A stretch of 64,000 bases of DNA from Roseiarcus sp963794655 (GCA_963794655.1 CAWCEV010000006.1:1240001-1304000), one strand, 5' to 3'; numbered from the stretch's first letter, positions 8,732 through 17,749 are shown. Numbers and translations: made by a program. Notes: generated by a model not told the origin, from the sequence alone.

Positions 8732-9100
8732 TCGACAAGCGCCAACGCATCGCCAGTCGCTCGGGCTATTGCAAGATAGAAGACGTTCGCGTCGCTGATT
8801 CCGGTGCGACGCTCGCCCTTGGCCGCAGCATCAAGATGTCAATTCCATCGCGGCGGGTAAGCAGATAGGCGAGACGAGTCGCTACTAGGATGGTGCTCGC
8901 CATCTCAGCCATTGGTCGAGAGGTGGCGGAAAGGGCAGGTCGAGTAGGCACTCCCGACTCCTAGTTGACGCCCTCAGCCCTTGGAGCGGTTTCGCCAAAG
9001 CACGCATTCAAAATGGCCTCTTGAGCCGGCAGAAAACAGCGAAAAACAGCGCGGAAGCGGCTGTACCTCGTTGCGTCCCTGGAGCGGCCGCGCCTTCTGC
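8732..9100. other. intergenic stretch inside island, no gene seen
   Basis: Only short, compositionally unconvincing frames occur here. No tRNA, terminator or repeat was recognised. It separates the DUF3565 gene from the 3' end of the outer-membrane protein gene. Confidence 0.4.
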
Positions 9101-10177
9101 TCAGAAGCGCCATCCCACCTTGAGGGTTGCGCTCGCCTCCCACTGGTTGAAGCTCACGCCGGGCACGGTCGACCAGACCTTGAGGTGCGAGCCCTGGAGG
9201 TCGATCGCCGGCCGGCCAAGAAGGTCGGCTAACTGCTCGCCGCCGAACAGCGACGCCGGGACGATATATTCCAAGGTGGCGATCGGCAGGACTTCCCAGT
9301 CGTGGCTCATTTCCCCCTGGCGATTCGCCTCGTACCAGCGGCCAAGCATCTCGACGGCGAAGCTCGCATTCCAGTCTTTCGAAATCACCCATGACGCCGA
9401 CGGGATCAGGAACAAGGCGTCGGAGGAAAGCTGCGGCTGCCGCTGGCGGTTTTGCGCGAAGGCCGTCAGGCCGAAGGACCATACCGTCGCAGCGGATGTG
9501 TCGGCCGCGACGGGAATAAGTTGGAACGAGCCGTCGAAATGCCAGCTCTTGTTGAAGCCGAGATTGAAGTCCTGCCGCGCCTCCGTCTGGTCGGAGAAGG
9601 TCGTCAGATACGAAAAGCGCGGGGTGACGGCGAAATAAGGCGACCAGGCCTGGTCGTTATGCGGATCCACGTACTGGATGCGGCCGGAGAAGGTCAGCCG
9701 GTCAATGTCGGCGTCCGGCTCGCTGAAGAAGCGCTTGAATTGAGAGCGCGCGCTGACCGAGACGCGAAACGGCAGGTCGCCGACCGGCGCCGTCGCAGAT
9801 GCGTTGCCAACTGGAAATGTGCCCCAGCTGCTCGGGCTGCCCGAACCAAGCTCAAGCGGGTTGGAATCGAAGTTGAGGGGCGCGAGGGCGTTGAGCCGGA
9901 TCTGCGGCCGCTCGACCTGCTGTTCCTCCCCAGGAGCCGTCGAATAGAGATTTCCGAAAGCTTGCGGCGTCGAAAGATTGAGCGTGCCAAGCAGCGCGTC
10001 GGTCCGCGCGTCGTCGGCGTCGACTCCCGCGTCGCTGCGGTCGCCGGCGGCCTGCGCGAGGGCCGCGACCGGCGAGGCGAGTGTGAGCGCAAGGCCTAAC
10101 ACGCACCCCCGCGCGCACCCAACCAGTCGCCCGTGAATCGCCGCCCGTGCGTCCCGCCGCCTGCCCATCCCGCCCAT
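9101..10177 (-). CDS. outer-membrane beta-barrel protein, unknown substrate
   Basis: The frame is open to 10375, but residues before the ATG at 10177 (MGGMGRRRDAR) are Arg-rich read-through of an upstream gene remnant, so 10177 is preferred, giving 358 residues. A signal peptide follows (hydrophobic LGLALTLASPVAALAQA, cleavage after AQA). The mature part consists of amphipathic beta strands with alternating aromatic residues and ends in Phe (KVGWRF), the classical outer-membrane assembly signal. A short motif SDAGVDADDARTDALLG just after the signal peptide is duplicated in the remnant upstream. It is not one of the general porins seen later in the window. It follows arcA on the same strand, so it may serve the arginine module, but this is inferred from position only. 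Confidence 0.65.
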   Translation of the reverse strand: MGGMGRRRDARAAIHGRLVGCARGCVLGLALTLASPVAALAQAAGDRSDAGVDADDARTDALLGTLNLSTPQAFGNLYSTAPGEEQQVERPQIRLNALAPLNFDSNPLELGSGSPSSWGTFPVGNASATAPVGDLPFRVSVSARSQFKRFFSEPDADIDRLTFSGRIQYVDPHNDQAWSPYFAVTPRFSYLTTFSDQTEARQDFNLGFNKSWHFDGSFQLIPVAADTSAATVWSFGLTAFAQNRQRQPQLSSDALFLIPSASWVISKDWNASFAVEMLGRWYEANRQGEMSHDWEVLPIATLEYIVPASLFGGEQLADLLGRPAIDLQGSHLKVWSTVPGVSFNQWEASATLKVGWRF

Positions 10178-10220
10178 CCCGTTTGCCCCAGCTTCCTCGA
10201 CAGCCTCCAATTGGGCGCCG

Positions 10221-10481
10221 TCACTGCGCCCGCGACGTCGCCCTTGAATGGGGTCGCGGACCATGGCGTCCGGGGGTCGTCGCCGGATGCGTCCCTCTTG
10301 CGTGAGGCCCCGGCTCCGTTCTCGGCGGACCGAAGGCGCCGAGCAGCGCCTTGGTACGGGCGTCGTCAGCGTCAATTCCGGCGTCGCTCCCGTCTCCTGC
10401 CGCCGAAGCGGATGCGAACAACGCCAAAGACGAGAAAGTCGCGACAGCGGCGATGGCCGCCATCCTTGTCTGCCGCGCCAT
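10221..10481 (-). pseudogene. truncated paralogue of the outer-membrane protein (5' remnant)
   Basis: An ATG at 10481, 26 bases past the arcA stop, opens a frame with a signal peptide (MAAIAAVATFSSLALFASASA). It continues as GDGSDAGIDADDARTKALLG, closely matching the start of the mature part of the next gene. Similarity then stops and the frame runs through Pro/Arg/His-rich sequence to 10221. It looks like the surviving 5' end of an ancestral or duplicated copy, with the complete gene lying just downstream in tandem. It may still make a short secreted peptide. Confidence 0.55.
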
Positions 10482-10507
10482 TCGCGGCGTCTCGCCGCCC
10501 CCGCTTT

Positions 10508-11749
10508 TCAATAGTCGACGGCGTCGCGCACGATCGGGCAGGTCATGCAATGGCCGCCGCCCCGGCCGCGTCCGAGCTCGGCGCCAACGATAGTGACAAC
10601 CTCGATTCCCGCCTTCCGCAGCAGCGTATTGGTGTAGGTGTTGCGGTCGTAGGCGAACACGACGCCGGGCGAGGCGCAGACCAGATTGGCGCCGCTGTCC
10701 CACTGCGTCCGCTCGCGCATGTAATCGGTTCCTCCGGTCTCGACCACACGGATGCTTTTCAAGCCCAGAGCCTCCCGCATTGTCTCAGTGAGCCCGCCCT
10801 TGTCCTTGCGCAGATCGAGCGTCCCCTTCTTCGAACCCGGCCGGTAAGAGAAGCACTCGATTTTGTTGAGGATGTCAGGATAGGTCAGGACGCAATCGCG
10901 GTCGGCGAAGGTGAAGACCGTGTCGATGTGCATCGCGGCGCGCAGCTTCGGCATCGCGCCGATGATGACCCGCTCGGCGCCGCCGCGCTCGAACAGGGTC
11001 CGGGCGAGCTGGCTGATTGCCTGCCGCGACGTGCGCTCGCTCATGCCGATCAGCACGTTCCCCTTGCCGATCGGCATCACGTCGCCGCCCTCGAGCGTGG
11101 CGAGACCCCAGTCCTTCGTCGGGTCGCCCCACCAGACGTTGACGTTGCCGGCGAAGTCGGGGTGGAACTTGTAGATCGAGGTGGTGAGGATCGTCTCCTC
11201 GTGCCGCGCCGGCCAGTAGAGCGGGTTAAGCGTCACGCCGCCGTAGATCCAGCAGGTCGTGTCGCGGGTGTATAGGGTGTTCGGGAGCGGCGGCAGCAGA
11301 TACTCATTGACGCCGGCGGCGTCGCGAACGAGCGCCAGCATCTCGCCGCCGATCTTCTCGGGGAACTCTTGCGTCGAAAGGCCGCCGATCAGCGTCTCGG
11401 CGAGGTCGCGGTCCTTGAGGCCCTCGAGATAGCTGCGGACCTCAGCGACGAGGCCGACGCCGACCTGATTGGTCGTCACCTGGTTGTCGAGAATCCATTT
11501 CTTCGCCTCGGGGACTGCGACCGTTTCCGCGAGCAGGTTATGCATCTCCAGCACGTCGACGCCGCGGTCACGCATCTTGGTGATGAAGTCGAAATGGTCG
11601 CGCTTGGCGTTGTCAACCCAGAGGACGTCGTCGAAAAGGAGGTCGTCGCAATTGCTGGGCGTGAGGCGTTGGTGAGCGCGGCCGGGCGCGCACACCATCA
11701 CCTTGCGAAGCTGGCCGACTTCGGAATGAACGCCGAACTTGGTCTCCAT
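10508..11749 (-). CDS. arcA: arginine deiminase
   Basis: The 413-residue product hydrolyses L-arginine to L-citrulline and ammonia in the cytosol. Family motifs are all present: FGVHSEVGQLRKVMVCAPG at the N-terminus, LPNTLYTRDT, LEGGDV, the catalytic His in AMHIDTVF, and the nucleophile Cys401 in GGGHCMTCP near the C-terminus. Length is normal. It lies 24 bases downstream of the antiporter gene on the same strand, so the two form an operon. No ornithine carbamoyltransferase or carbamate kinase gene is in the window, so the ATP-yielding remainder of the pathway is not encoded here. The gene lies inside the tRNA-Leu island, which suggests acquisition by transfer. Confidence 0.95.
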   Translation of the reverse strand: METKFGVHSEVGQLRKVMVCAPGRAHQRLTPSNCDDLLFDDVLWVDNAKRDHFDFITKMRDRGVDVLEMHNLLAETVAVPEAKKWILDNQVTTNQVGVGLVAEVRSYLEGLKDRDLAETLIGGLSTQEFPEKIGGEMLALVRDAAGVNEYLLPPLPNTLYTRDTTCWIYGGVTLNPLYWPARHEETILTTSIYKFHPDFAGNVNVWWGDPTKDWGLATLEGGDVMPIGKGNVLIGMSERTSRQAISQLARTLFERGGAERVIIGAMPKLRAAMHIDTVFTFADRDCVLTYPDILNKIECFSYRPGSKKGTLDLRKDKGGLTETMREALGLKSIRVVETGGTDYMRERTQWDSGANLVCASPGVVFAYDRNTYTNTLLRKAGIEVVTIVGAELGRGRGGGHCMTCPIVRDAVDY

Positions 11750-11773
11750 GGGATCTCCCGATGCGCTTTGTTG

Positions 11774-13243
11774 TCAGGGGGTGATGAGGCCAGTTGCAAG
11801 GCCGTAGACGCCGATCGCCGCGCCGACGATCAGGACAATGAAGACGCCAAGCTCGACCGGACTGAACAGGCGGGCGTTCTGTTCCCCACGCGCCCAAAAA
11901 TAGAGGATGGTGCCCGGCGCGAAGAGCACGCACGTCAGCACCACGTATTTCGGCCCGGCGGCGATGATCATGAAGATGGTGTAGATCACCGCCAGCGACG
12001 CGATCATCCCGTCGCGGCCCCGCCCGGTGGCCGCCTTTCCGGCGCCCAGGCCGCTCCGCGCAACGATCACCCCGTATCCCGCAACGAGCAGATAAGGAAA
12101 GAGCGTCGTCACGCTCGTCATGTCGAGCATGAAATTGAAGGCGTCGCTAGACCAGTAGGTTGAGATGATGAACAGCGAGACGAGAATGTTCGAGAGCCAG
12201 AGCGCGTATGTCGGCACCTCGTTGCTGTTCTGGGTCGCAAACAGCCGCGGCATGTCGCTCGATTTACCCGCTGCAAAAAGCACTTCGGCGCAAATCAGGG
12301 TCCAGGCGAGAAAGGCGCCAAGCACCGAGACAAGCACGCCGATCGAGATCATGACCGCGCCCCAATGGCCGACGACGAGCTCGAGCGCGCCAGCAAGCGA
12401 GGGATTGGCTACCCCGGCGATCGCCGCGCGAGGCGCCGTAGCGTAGGGGAGCAGCGTGATGGCGACCATCAGGCCGGTCACGGCGACGAAGCCGAGGATG
12501 GTCGCCGAGCCCACGTCAGAGCGTTTCTGGGCGAAGCGCGAATAGACGCTCGCCCCCTCGATGCCGATGAAGACGAACACCGTGATCAGCATGGTGTCGC
12601 GCACCTGCATGAGCAGTGACTTTTCCGGCATGTCGACGCCGCCGAAGAAATTCTCCGAGAACTGCGAATAGTGGAAGAAGAAGACGAAGATGAGGACCGC
12701 GACGATCAGCGGCACGATCTTGGCGACGGTCACGACTTTGTTGATGAAAGTCGCCTCCTTCACGCCGCGCAGGATCAGAAAGTGGAACGCCCATACACCA
12801 ATGAGCGAGACGATGATCGAAAAGGCGCTCGTCCCGTCCCCGAAGACCTCGGGAAAGAACCGCCCGAGCGTCGCGCCGATGAGCACCCAGTAGAACGTGT
12901 TGCCGAGAACCGAGCCGAGCCAGTAGCCGAAGGCCGACAGGAAGCCCACATAATCGCCAAAACCCGCCTTGGCGTAAGCAAAGACGCCGTTGTCGATGTC
13001 GGGGCGCTTTTCCGCCAACGCCTGGAACACCCGCGCCAGCATATACATGCCGGTCCCTGCTATCGCCCAGGCGATCAGGGCCCCGAAAGGGCCGGTCGCG
13101 GTAGCGAAGCGGCCGGGAAGGTTGAAGATGCCGGCTCCGACCATCGAGCCGATGACCATGGCGGTCAGGGAGGACAGCGGCAGTTTTTGCTGTTCCGACG
13201 AGGAGGCGACCGAAGACGCCGCGGACGCTGCTGAAGACGTCAT
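11774..13243 (-). CDS. arcD: arginine/ornithine-type antiporter (APC family)
   Basis: The 489-residue protein has 12-13 hydrophobic segments. The APC-family first-helix motif is visible as SMVGAGIFNLPGRFA near residues 33-47, followed by a conserved VGFLSAFGYWLG helix. The basic-amino-acid antiporter subfamily (ArcD/LysI-type) fits the sequence and the position directly upstream of arcA. Arginine would be taken up in exchange for the product; with only arcA present, citrulline exchange is as plausible as ornithine. A Ser/Ala-rich N-terminal tail of ~20 residues precedes the first helix. The start is 241 bases from the divergent YfcC gene, with a shared promoter region between. Confidence 0.88.
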   Translation of the reverse strand: MTSSAASAASSVASSSEQQKLPLSSLTAMVIGSMVGAGIFNLPGRFATATGPFGALIAWAIAGTGMYMLARVFQALAEKRPDIDNGVFAYAKAGFGDYVGFLSAFGYWLGSVLGNTFYWVLIGATLGRFFPEVFGDGTSAFSIIVSLIGVWAFHFLILRGVKEATFINKVVTVAKIVPLIVAVLIFVFFFHYSQFSENFFGGVDMPEKSLLMQVRDTMLITVFVFIGIEGASVYSRFAQKRSDVGSATILGFVAVTGLMVAITLLPYATAPRAAIAGVANPSLAGALELVVGHWGAVMISIGVLVSVLGAFLAWTLICAEVLFAAGKSSDMPRLFATQNSNEVPTYALWLSNILVSLFIISTYWSSDAFNFMLDMTSVTTLFPYLLVAGYGVIVARSGLGAGKAATGRGRDGMIASLAVIYTIFMIIAAGPKYVVLTCVLFAPGTILYFWARGEQNARLFSPVELGVFIVLIVGAAIGVYGLATGLITP

Positions 13244-13484
13244 TGCCCCTCCCAGACTCGAGCGAATCCCCCGTTAACCGGGTCGACCAACTCGTTTATT
13301 GTGCGAGAGGCTACCACAGTTCGCGTCTCGGATCGATGTCGGCCACGAACAGGGTGACCCCCTCCCCAGGCGGGATGGCCCGCCAGGTGTTGAGCGATGG
13401 CCGGATTTGTCTTGGGCCGTGCGGCCTGTCACTCTCGGCTTGGTTTCGCGGTTCGTGAAAGCGGTCGCCAACTCGAAGGACACT

Positions 13485-15062
13485 ATGGGGAGGAAGGCGT
13501 TGAGCGAAGGGGTTCAACCGTCGTCCGAACACGCCGCGTCCAAAGCGGCGCCGCTCTCAGGCGAGAAGCGTGCATTTCCGTCTCCCATCACCATTCTAAC
13601 CTGCGTGCTCGTCCTTGTCTGGATCGCAACCTTCTTCATACCGGCTGGCGAGTACACGCACGACCCCGCTGGCAGCCCGGTCGCGGGTTCCTTCCGATAT
13701 ATCGACCCTCCACTCGACTTCGTTGGCCGCATCGAGGATCTGCTGCTCGCGCCGGTCAATGGAATGTACGGCGTCCAGGACCCGGCAACCGGCCAGGTGG
13801 GACCCTCCAACAAGGGCGTGATGTTCGGGTCCGTCGGAGTGTTCCTGTTCATCCTATCGATCGGCGGATTCATGGGGGTCGTCTTCGCGACCGGGGCACT
13901 CGATCTCGGCATCCACCATTTGTCTCATCGGTTTCGAGGCCGCGGAGCTTTGTTTATCGCGATCCTGATGCTGCTGTTCGGCACCCTGGGATCAATCAAG
14001 GGCTGGAGCGATGAGACCCTTGGGCTTTACGCCATGATGGTCCCGCTCATGATCGGACTCGGCTACGACCGGATGGTCACGGTCGCGGTGGTGACCGTCG
14101 CTCCGTTCGTCGGCGCGCTTGCTTCGACGATCAACCCGTTCCTTACCGGCATTGGGTCATCGAAGGCCGCCGTCACCCTTGCCGACGGCATAGGGCTGCG
14201 TCTTGCGCTTCTCGCGCTGACGCTGGCGGCTACGATCGGCTATACACTCTGGTATGCCGCGCGGGTGAAAGCCAATTCATCAAAGTCACTGAGCGGGATT
14301 GATGACGAGGACAAAGCCCTGGCGACCGCGGACGCCGAGCTTCCCGAGCCGCTCGGCGCGACGCACGCGGCAGTCATCGCCCTTGTATTCTTCACCTTCG
14401 GACTGCTCGCTTTTTCAATCGTTCCGTGGGGCGCGCTGCTAAACAACGCCACGGTCGACCCTTACACGGAGAAGACCGCCAACTCGCCGCTCTGGTGGGA
14501 GTTGGGCTGGTGGCTTCCCGAGCTCTCCGCGCTGTTCTTCGTCATGGCGATTGTGGCCGCGCTTGTGGGGCGACTGCCGGAGGAAACCGCCGCCAAAGCG
14601 TTCGTAAAAGGCGTCACCGATTTCACCGGGCCGGCGTTTCTCGTCACGGTGGCGCGAAGCGTCTCTGTTGTGATGACGAACACCAAGACAATCGACACGG
14701 TCCTGCATTCGATGGAGGGGCTGCTCACGGGCGCTTCAAGCGCCGTCTTTGTGCTCTTGACATTTCTTGGCAGCCTGCCGCTCTCGTTCCTCGTCGGCGG
14801 CGGCGCGGCGGGCACCGCGCTCACGATGCCGGTGCTCGCCCCGCTCGGCGATTTCGCCGGCGTTGACCGGGCGCTGGTGATCACCACCTGGGGCGCGGCG
14901 GCCGGTTGGCTGCGTCTGATCGCACCGACCAACGCGATTCTCGTCGCCGGCCTTGCGCTCGCAAAGGTCGGCTTCGACGAGTACATTAAATTCATCGTCC
15001 CGCTGATGGGCGTCCTGTTGGTCTTAATCCTCGCCGCGCTTCTGCTGGGGGTCGCTATTTGA
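13485..15062 (+). CDS. YfcC-family (DcuC-like) membrane carrier
   Basis: The frame opens at 13299, but the ATG at 13485 (MGRKALSEG) with a GAAGGA ribosome-binding site just upstream is a better start, giving 525 residues and about 12 membrane segments. The YfcC/C4-dicarboxylate anaerobic carrier family is recognised from FIPAGEYTHD after the first helix, the SIKGWSDETLG region, VAPFVGALASTINPF and the C-terminal GWLRLIAPTNAIL. YfcC relatives often sit next to arginine deiminase genes and have been suggested to carry amino acids or peptides. It is divergent from arcD-arcA and probably co-regulated with them. The substrate is not determined. Confidence 0.85.
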   Translation: MGRKALSEGVQPSSEHAASKAAPLSGEKRAFPSPITILTCVLVLVWIATFFIPAGEYTHDPAGSPVAGSFRYIDPPLDFVGRIEDLLLAPVNGMYGVQDPATGQVGPSNKGVMFGSVGVFLFILSIGGFMGVVFATGALDLGIHHLSHRFRGRGALFIAILMLLFGTLGSIKGWSDETLGLYAMMVPLMIGLGYDRMVTVAVVTVAPFVGALASTINPFLTGIGSSKAAVTLADGIGLRLALLALTLAATIGYTLWYAARVKANSSKSLSGIDDEDKALATADAELPEPLGATHAAVIALVFFTFGLLAFSIVPWGALLNNATVDPYTEKTANSPLWWELGWWLPELSALFFVMAIVAALVGRLPEETAAKAFVKGVTDFTGPAFLVTVARSVSVVMTNTKTIDTVLHSMEGLLTGASSAVFVLLTFLGSLPLSFLVGGGAAGTALTMPVLAPLGDFAGVDRALVITTWGAAAGWLRLIAPTNAILVAGLALAKVGFDEYIKFIVPLMGVLLVLILAALLLGVAI

Positions 15063-15600
15063 AGCGAAGCAGCAAAGGCGCACGCCAAACCCCTCACGCG
15101 CGCTCTCGTCGGGGGCCGATCATCATTCTAGGGTTGAGGTGGCCCGCCGGTTGTCGGCAGGCCACATTGATCAAGAGCGGAGGAAGAACGTATTTCACAA
15201 TGGATGACAGATATAATCCGGATTCCGGTTCTCAGAGCCGAACTGAGGGCGCGCTCTCGGCCAAAGGAGCCGTCGACTCAATTTCGATTGCGTTTGACCG
15301 AATAGACTGCCCACGGCAATCAAGGGCGAGGAAAGATTGCATCCTAACAGGATGGTTAGCAATTCGCCTGGATTGAGCCGTGCCCGCGATGCAATTCAGG
15401 AAACTATTCCCGGCTATATAGCGGAGACCATGGAACAAACCCTGACAGATGTCGACCGGGACGCACTGGCGTGAACGCCAACAATTTCGTGCGCACCGAT
15501 GACAAGACGCAAACCTGTCGACAAAGACAGTTGCGCCCGTCGCCACGGGATTCCAGGCGACAGGCGCAACACTTCGCTGCGGAAAAGCGAAGGGAGCGGC
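15063..15600. other. intergenic stretch, island cargo boundary
   Basis: No convincing gene is seen in these 538 bases; the frames present are short and lack family features. It separates the metabolic cargo from the leftward cluster of small phage-like genes. No att-like duplicate was found here, so a nested insertion of the cargo is not demonstrated. Confidence 0.4.
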
Positions 15601-16005
15601 TTAAGGCGCTGCGTGTTGACGCCGACAAGCAGCGGAGACTAGGTGCCTCGCCTCGCGCACGTCCAAGGTGAACTTAGCGCCAGCGGAGTCCGTAAATATT
15701 GCGTACCCCTTTCCGATCAAGTTCGCCCATTGGCAAAGCTCGATCAACCGAGTCCGCATTTCGACGGACGTAAGGTCGACCGTCGCGGCTTCGGAACCGA
15801 TAGCGACGATTAGCGGGATAGCATCCGTTATCGTGGGCGCGGGATCGTTCGCGATCACGAGGCCAGCCCTTTGTGCCTCTGGCACGGCTTCGGCCGGGAT
15901 ATGGAAGAAGCCGTCATCGCGAGGCGCGAAGATTCCAAATTCAGAGTGGTTCCATTCAGTCATGCTTCCGCCGAGCATGCAAACGATGGTGTTCGAGTCA
16001 GTCAT
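15601..16005 (-). CDS. island hypothetical protein, 134 residues
   Basis: The start at 16005 has AAAGGA eight bases upstream and its ATG overlaps the stop of the 53-residue gene before it. The N-terminal part reads like a small beta domain (NTIVCMLGGSMTEW, FGIFAPRDDGFFHIPAEAVPEAQRAGLVI), and the C-terminal half is helical with a KFTLDVREARHLV segment. No membrane segment or known catalytic motif is visible. It is the last of a run of leftward small genes (17740 to 15601). Base composition is slightly less GC-rich than the chromosomal genes, consistent with an accessory origin. Function unknown. Confidence 0.6.
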   Translation of the reverse strand: MTDSNTIVCMLGGSMTEWNHSEFGIFAPRDDGFFHIPAEAVPEAQRAGLVIANDPAPTITDAIPLIVAIGSEAATVDLTSVEMRTRLIELCQWANLIGKGYAIFTDSAGAKFTLDVREARHLVSAACRRQHAAP

Positions 16006-16163
16006 TTTTTGTCCTTTGTGGTTTCGGCGACGCGGATCGCGACCGCGATTGCATCCAGTCTTTGGAGTAGTGCGAATCGGCGGGGATCGCCGGGCTTTAG
16101 CGCGGCCCGGACCTGCGTCATGGCTTCGCGGTGCCTTGCCCGCAAGACTTCAGGATTGGTCAT
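16002..16163 (-). CDS. very small island protein, 53 residues
   Basis: Starting at the ATG 16161-16163 (MTNPEVLRARHREAM), the frame encodes a single amphipathic helical protein with ALKPGDPRRFALLQRLDAIA and a Lys-rich end (TTKDKK). Its TGA overlaps the ATG of the following gene, a typical translational coupling in phage and island gene strings. An AGGGAAGA-like ribosome-binding site precedes the start. No relative was recognised. Confidence 0.55.
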   Translation of the reverse strand: MTNPEVLRARHREAMTQVRAALKPGDPRRFALLQRLDAIAVAIRVAETTKDKK

Positions 16164-16216
16164 TTCGTCTTCCCTTTCGCCCTACGACGATCGCGGCTAT
16201 GAGGGCTTGAAAGCTG

Positions 16217-16426
16217 CTAGCCCGCGTCACGAATGATCGCCTTTCGGGTCATCTCGTCATCGTCGCGCTGACGCTCGATACGAGAAATCCTCGCATCGAG
16301 ATCGGCAAGCATTCCGTCGATTTTCGCGAGCGTTTCGCGGGCTTCCAAGGCAAAGGCGGATAATTTACCGACATTGCCAGTTGTGAGCGCGGCGCCGATG
16401 TCGTCGCGTCCATAGACGAACATCAC
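16217..16426 (-). CDS. small helical island protein, 69 residues
   Basis: Starts MMFVYGRDDIGAAL and continues as one long predicted helix with heptad-like spacing (LSAFALEARETLAKIDGMLADLDARISRIE). It ends in a charged, basic stretch. The start codon overlaps the stop of the upstream coiled-coil gene by four bases. This points to a coiled-coil accessory protein, perhaps a partner of the upstream gene product. No function is known. Confidence 0.55.
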   Translation of the reverse strand: MMFVYGRDDIGAALTTGNVGKLSAFALEARETLAKIDGMLADLDARISRIERQRDDDEMTRKAIIRDAG

Positions 16427-17121
16427 GCGGCCTCCATCTTGGCGCCGGCATCGCCGTTGAGCGCAAACAGCAATCTATTTGCGGCCGCGATGTGAGCCGC
16501 TTCGGCCGCCTCGCTCGGAAGCGGCATGGCGAATGCGTTGCGAAATGCATCGCCTGCCGCTGCGTAGACTTTGGCGTATTCGCGGGCGTCGGGCGATGCG
16601 GCGCCATACTCGACGACGGCGGCGAGAACTTGCGATAACGCCTTCCCCTTCGTCCGGGCTTCCGCGAGTGCGGCGACCGCGGCACGGGCGGCTTCCGCGA
16701 TCGGCGCCAGTTCTTCAATGGCGACGCGGCCGGCGGCAAGTTTGATCGCAGACTTGGCGGTGGTGAGCTTGCCGTGAGCGGCGAGCACGTCCTGCCGCAC
16801 CTGGTCGACGGCGCGGGCTGCGGCGTCGGCGCTGGACTGAGCTTCGGCGATCTCTCCCTGAAGGTCCGTTCGTGCGGCGGAGTCGGCGACTGGCGGCGGT
16901 GCGTCGGGATTGCGCGACCATTCGGCGAATTGCTGCGCTTCCTCGGCGTCGAGGCGGGCCAGCGCGGAGCGAGGCTTGTCGGCTGCGGTAGCAAGCGCAC
17001 TGAGGCGCACGACGCGGGCTTCGGCATCTGCCACCTCGGCGCGGGCTTCGGCGCGGGCCTCGATTAGCTCGGCGAGATGGACTCTGGCCTCGCTGGATAT
17101 TTTGGAACTGCGGAACTTCAT
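16423..17121 (-). CDS. coiled-coil island protein, 232 residues
   Basis: The frame extends to 17175, but the ATG at 17121 (MKFRSSKISSEAR) with an A/G-rich AAAAAGAC stretch upstream is preferred. The product is nearly all alpha-helical and rich in Ala, Glu and Arg, with long heptad patterns (HLAELIEARAEARAEVADAE; ARAVDQVRQDVLAAHGKL), so it is a probable coiled coil. Proteins of this style occur next to small hypothetical genes in rhizobial prophage remnants. It is followed by two coupled small genes. No enzymatic motif is present. Confidence 0.6.
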   Translation of the reverse strand: MKFRSSKISSEARVHLAELIEARAEARAEVADAEARVVRLSALATAADKPRSALARLDAEEAQQFAEWSRNPDAPPPVADSAARTDLQGEIAEAQSSADAAARAVDQVRQDVLAAHGKLTTAKSAIKLAAGRVAIEELAPIAEAARAAVAALAEARTKGKALSQVLAAVVEYGAASPDAREYAKVYAAAGDAFRNAFAMPLPSEAAEAAHIAAANRLLFALNGDAGAKMEAA

Positions 17122-17193
17122 TGGGTGTCTTTTTGGTTTTTCAGATTGCGGGGAGGCCCTGGCCGGAGTGGCCACTGCGGCGAGGTTCGTGGA

Positions 17194-17421
17194 TCACTTG
17201 AGCGGCACGGGGCGCTGCGCGGGACCGTTGCCGGGACCGACGTGCGCCACCTGCCCGCCAGCCGAACCGTGGTTCAGGCTCGGTCGCAGCTCCGGATGGG
17301 CAGACGGCGCGAGATTCGAGGGCAGGAAGGGCGTGAGGTCGATACCGCCGGCGGATTCGATTCGGCGCGGATTGCCGTCCGCGGCCGGTGAGAATGGGCC
17401 GCGCGGGAGATGGTCACACAT
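17194..17421 (-). CDS. small Pro/Gly-rich island protein, 75 residues
   Basis: Begins MCDHLPRGPFSPAADGNPRR and is rich in Pro, Gly, Ser and Asn with few hydrophobic residues, so it is probably unstructured. A weak AAGAGA ribosome-binding site lies about 11 bases before the ATG. It sits in line with the flanking leftward small genes. Coding status is uncertain, as it rests only on position and start context. Confidence 0.4.
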   Translation of the reverse strand: MCDHLPRGPFSPAADGNPRRIESAGGIDLTPFLPSNLAPSAHPELRPSLNHGSAGGQVAHVGPGNGPAQRPVPLK

Positions 17422-17563
17422 TTTACATTTTCTCTTGGTTTGCCGCTTGTTGATCGCGGCGGGGTGTTCTGCGCCGGGGATTCGACGCGGAATTTCAAAT
17501 GGCGCGGCGCGCTGGATTCAGCGGGCGGCGCGGGGCGAGGATTTTGCCGATCGAAGCGGCGAG

Positions 17564-17740
17564 TTACGTCGGGAGATCGCCGTCCGCGACAACCAGGTCG
17601 TCGTCGTGGGCGCCAGCCGCTCGCAATGCGCGGGCTGCGTCCTGAATTGGTGCGGCGGAGTCGGCGACAAGCGTCTTGCCGGCGATCGTGGCTGACCATC
17701 GGCCGGACGAGACCGGCATGACGTGAATTGTGTGTTTCAT
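17564..17740 (-). CDS. small island protein, 58 residues
   Basis: The ATG at 17740 (MKHTIHVMPVSSGRWSATIAGKTLV) is chosen over the one at 17749. The product looks like a tiny alpha/beta domain: a beta-rich N-terminal half followed by a helix, PIQDAARALRAAGA, and a short acidic strand. It is the first gene of the leftward string ending at 15601. Two copies of a 13-bp direct repeat lie just upstream (17751-17796) and may control the whole string. Similar short proteins are frequent in phage-derived islands. Role unknown. Confidence 0.55.
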   Translation of the reverse strand: MKHTIHVMPVSSGRWSATIAGKTLVADSAAPIQDAARALRAAGAHDDDLVVADGDLPT

Positions 17741-17749
17741 TGTATCCAC

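Noticed and set aside
8766..8960. Possible tRNA-like or small RNA sequence in the island gap
   Set aside because: No complete cloverleaf could be drawn.
13299..13484. N-terminal extension of the YfcC-type gene
   Set aside because: No membrane or signal features; ATG 13485 has a ribosome-binding site and normal length.
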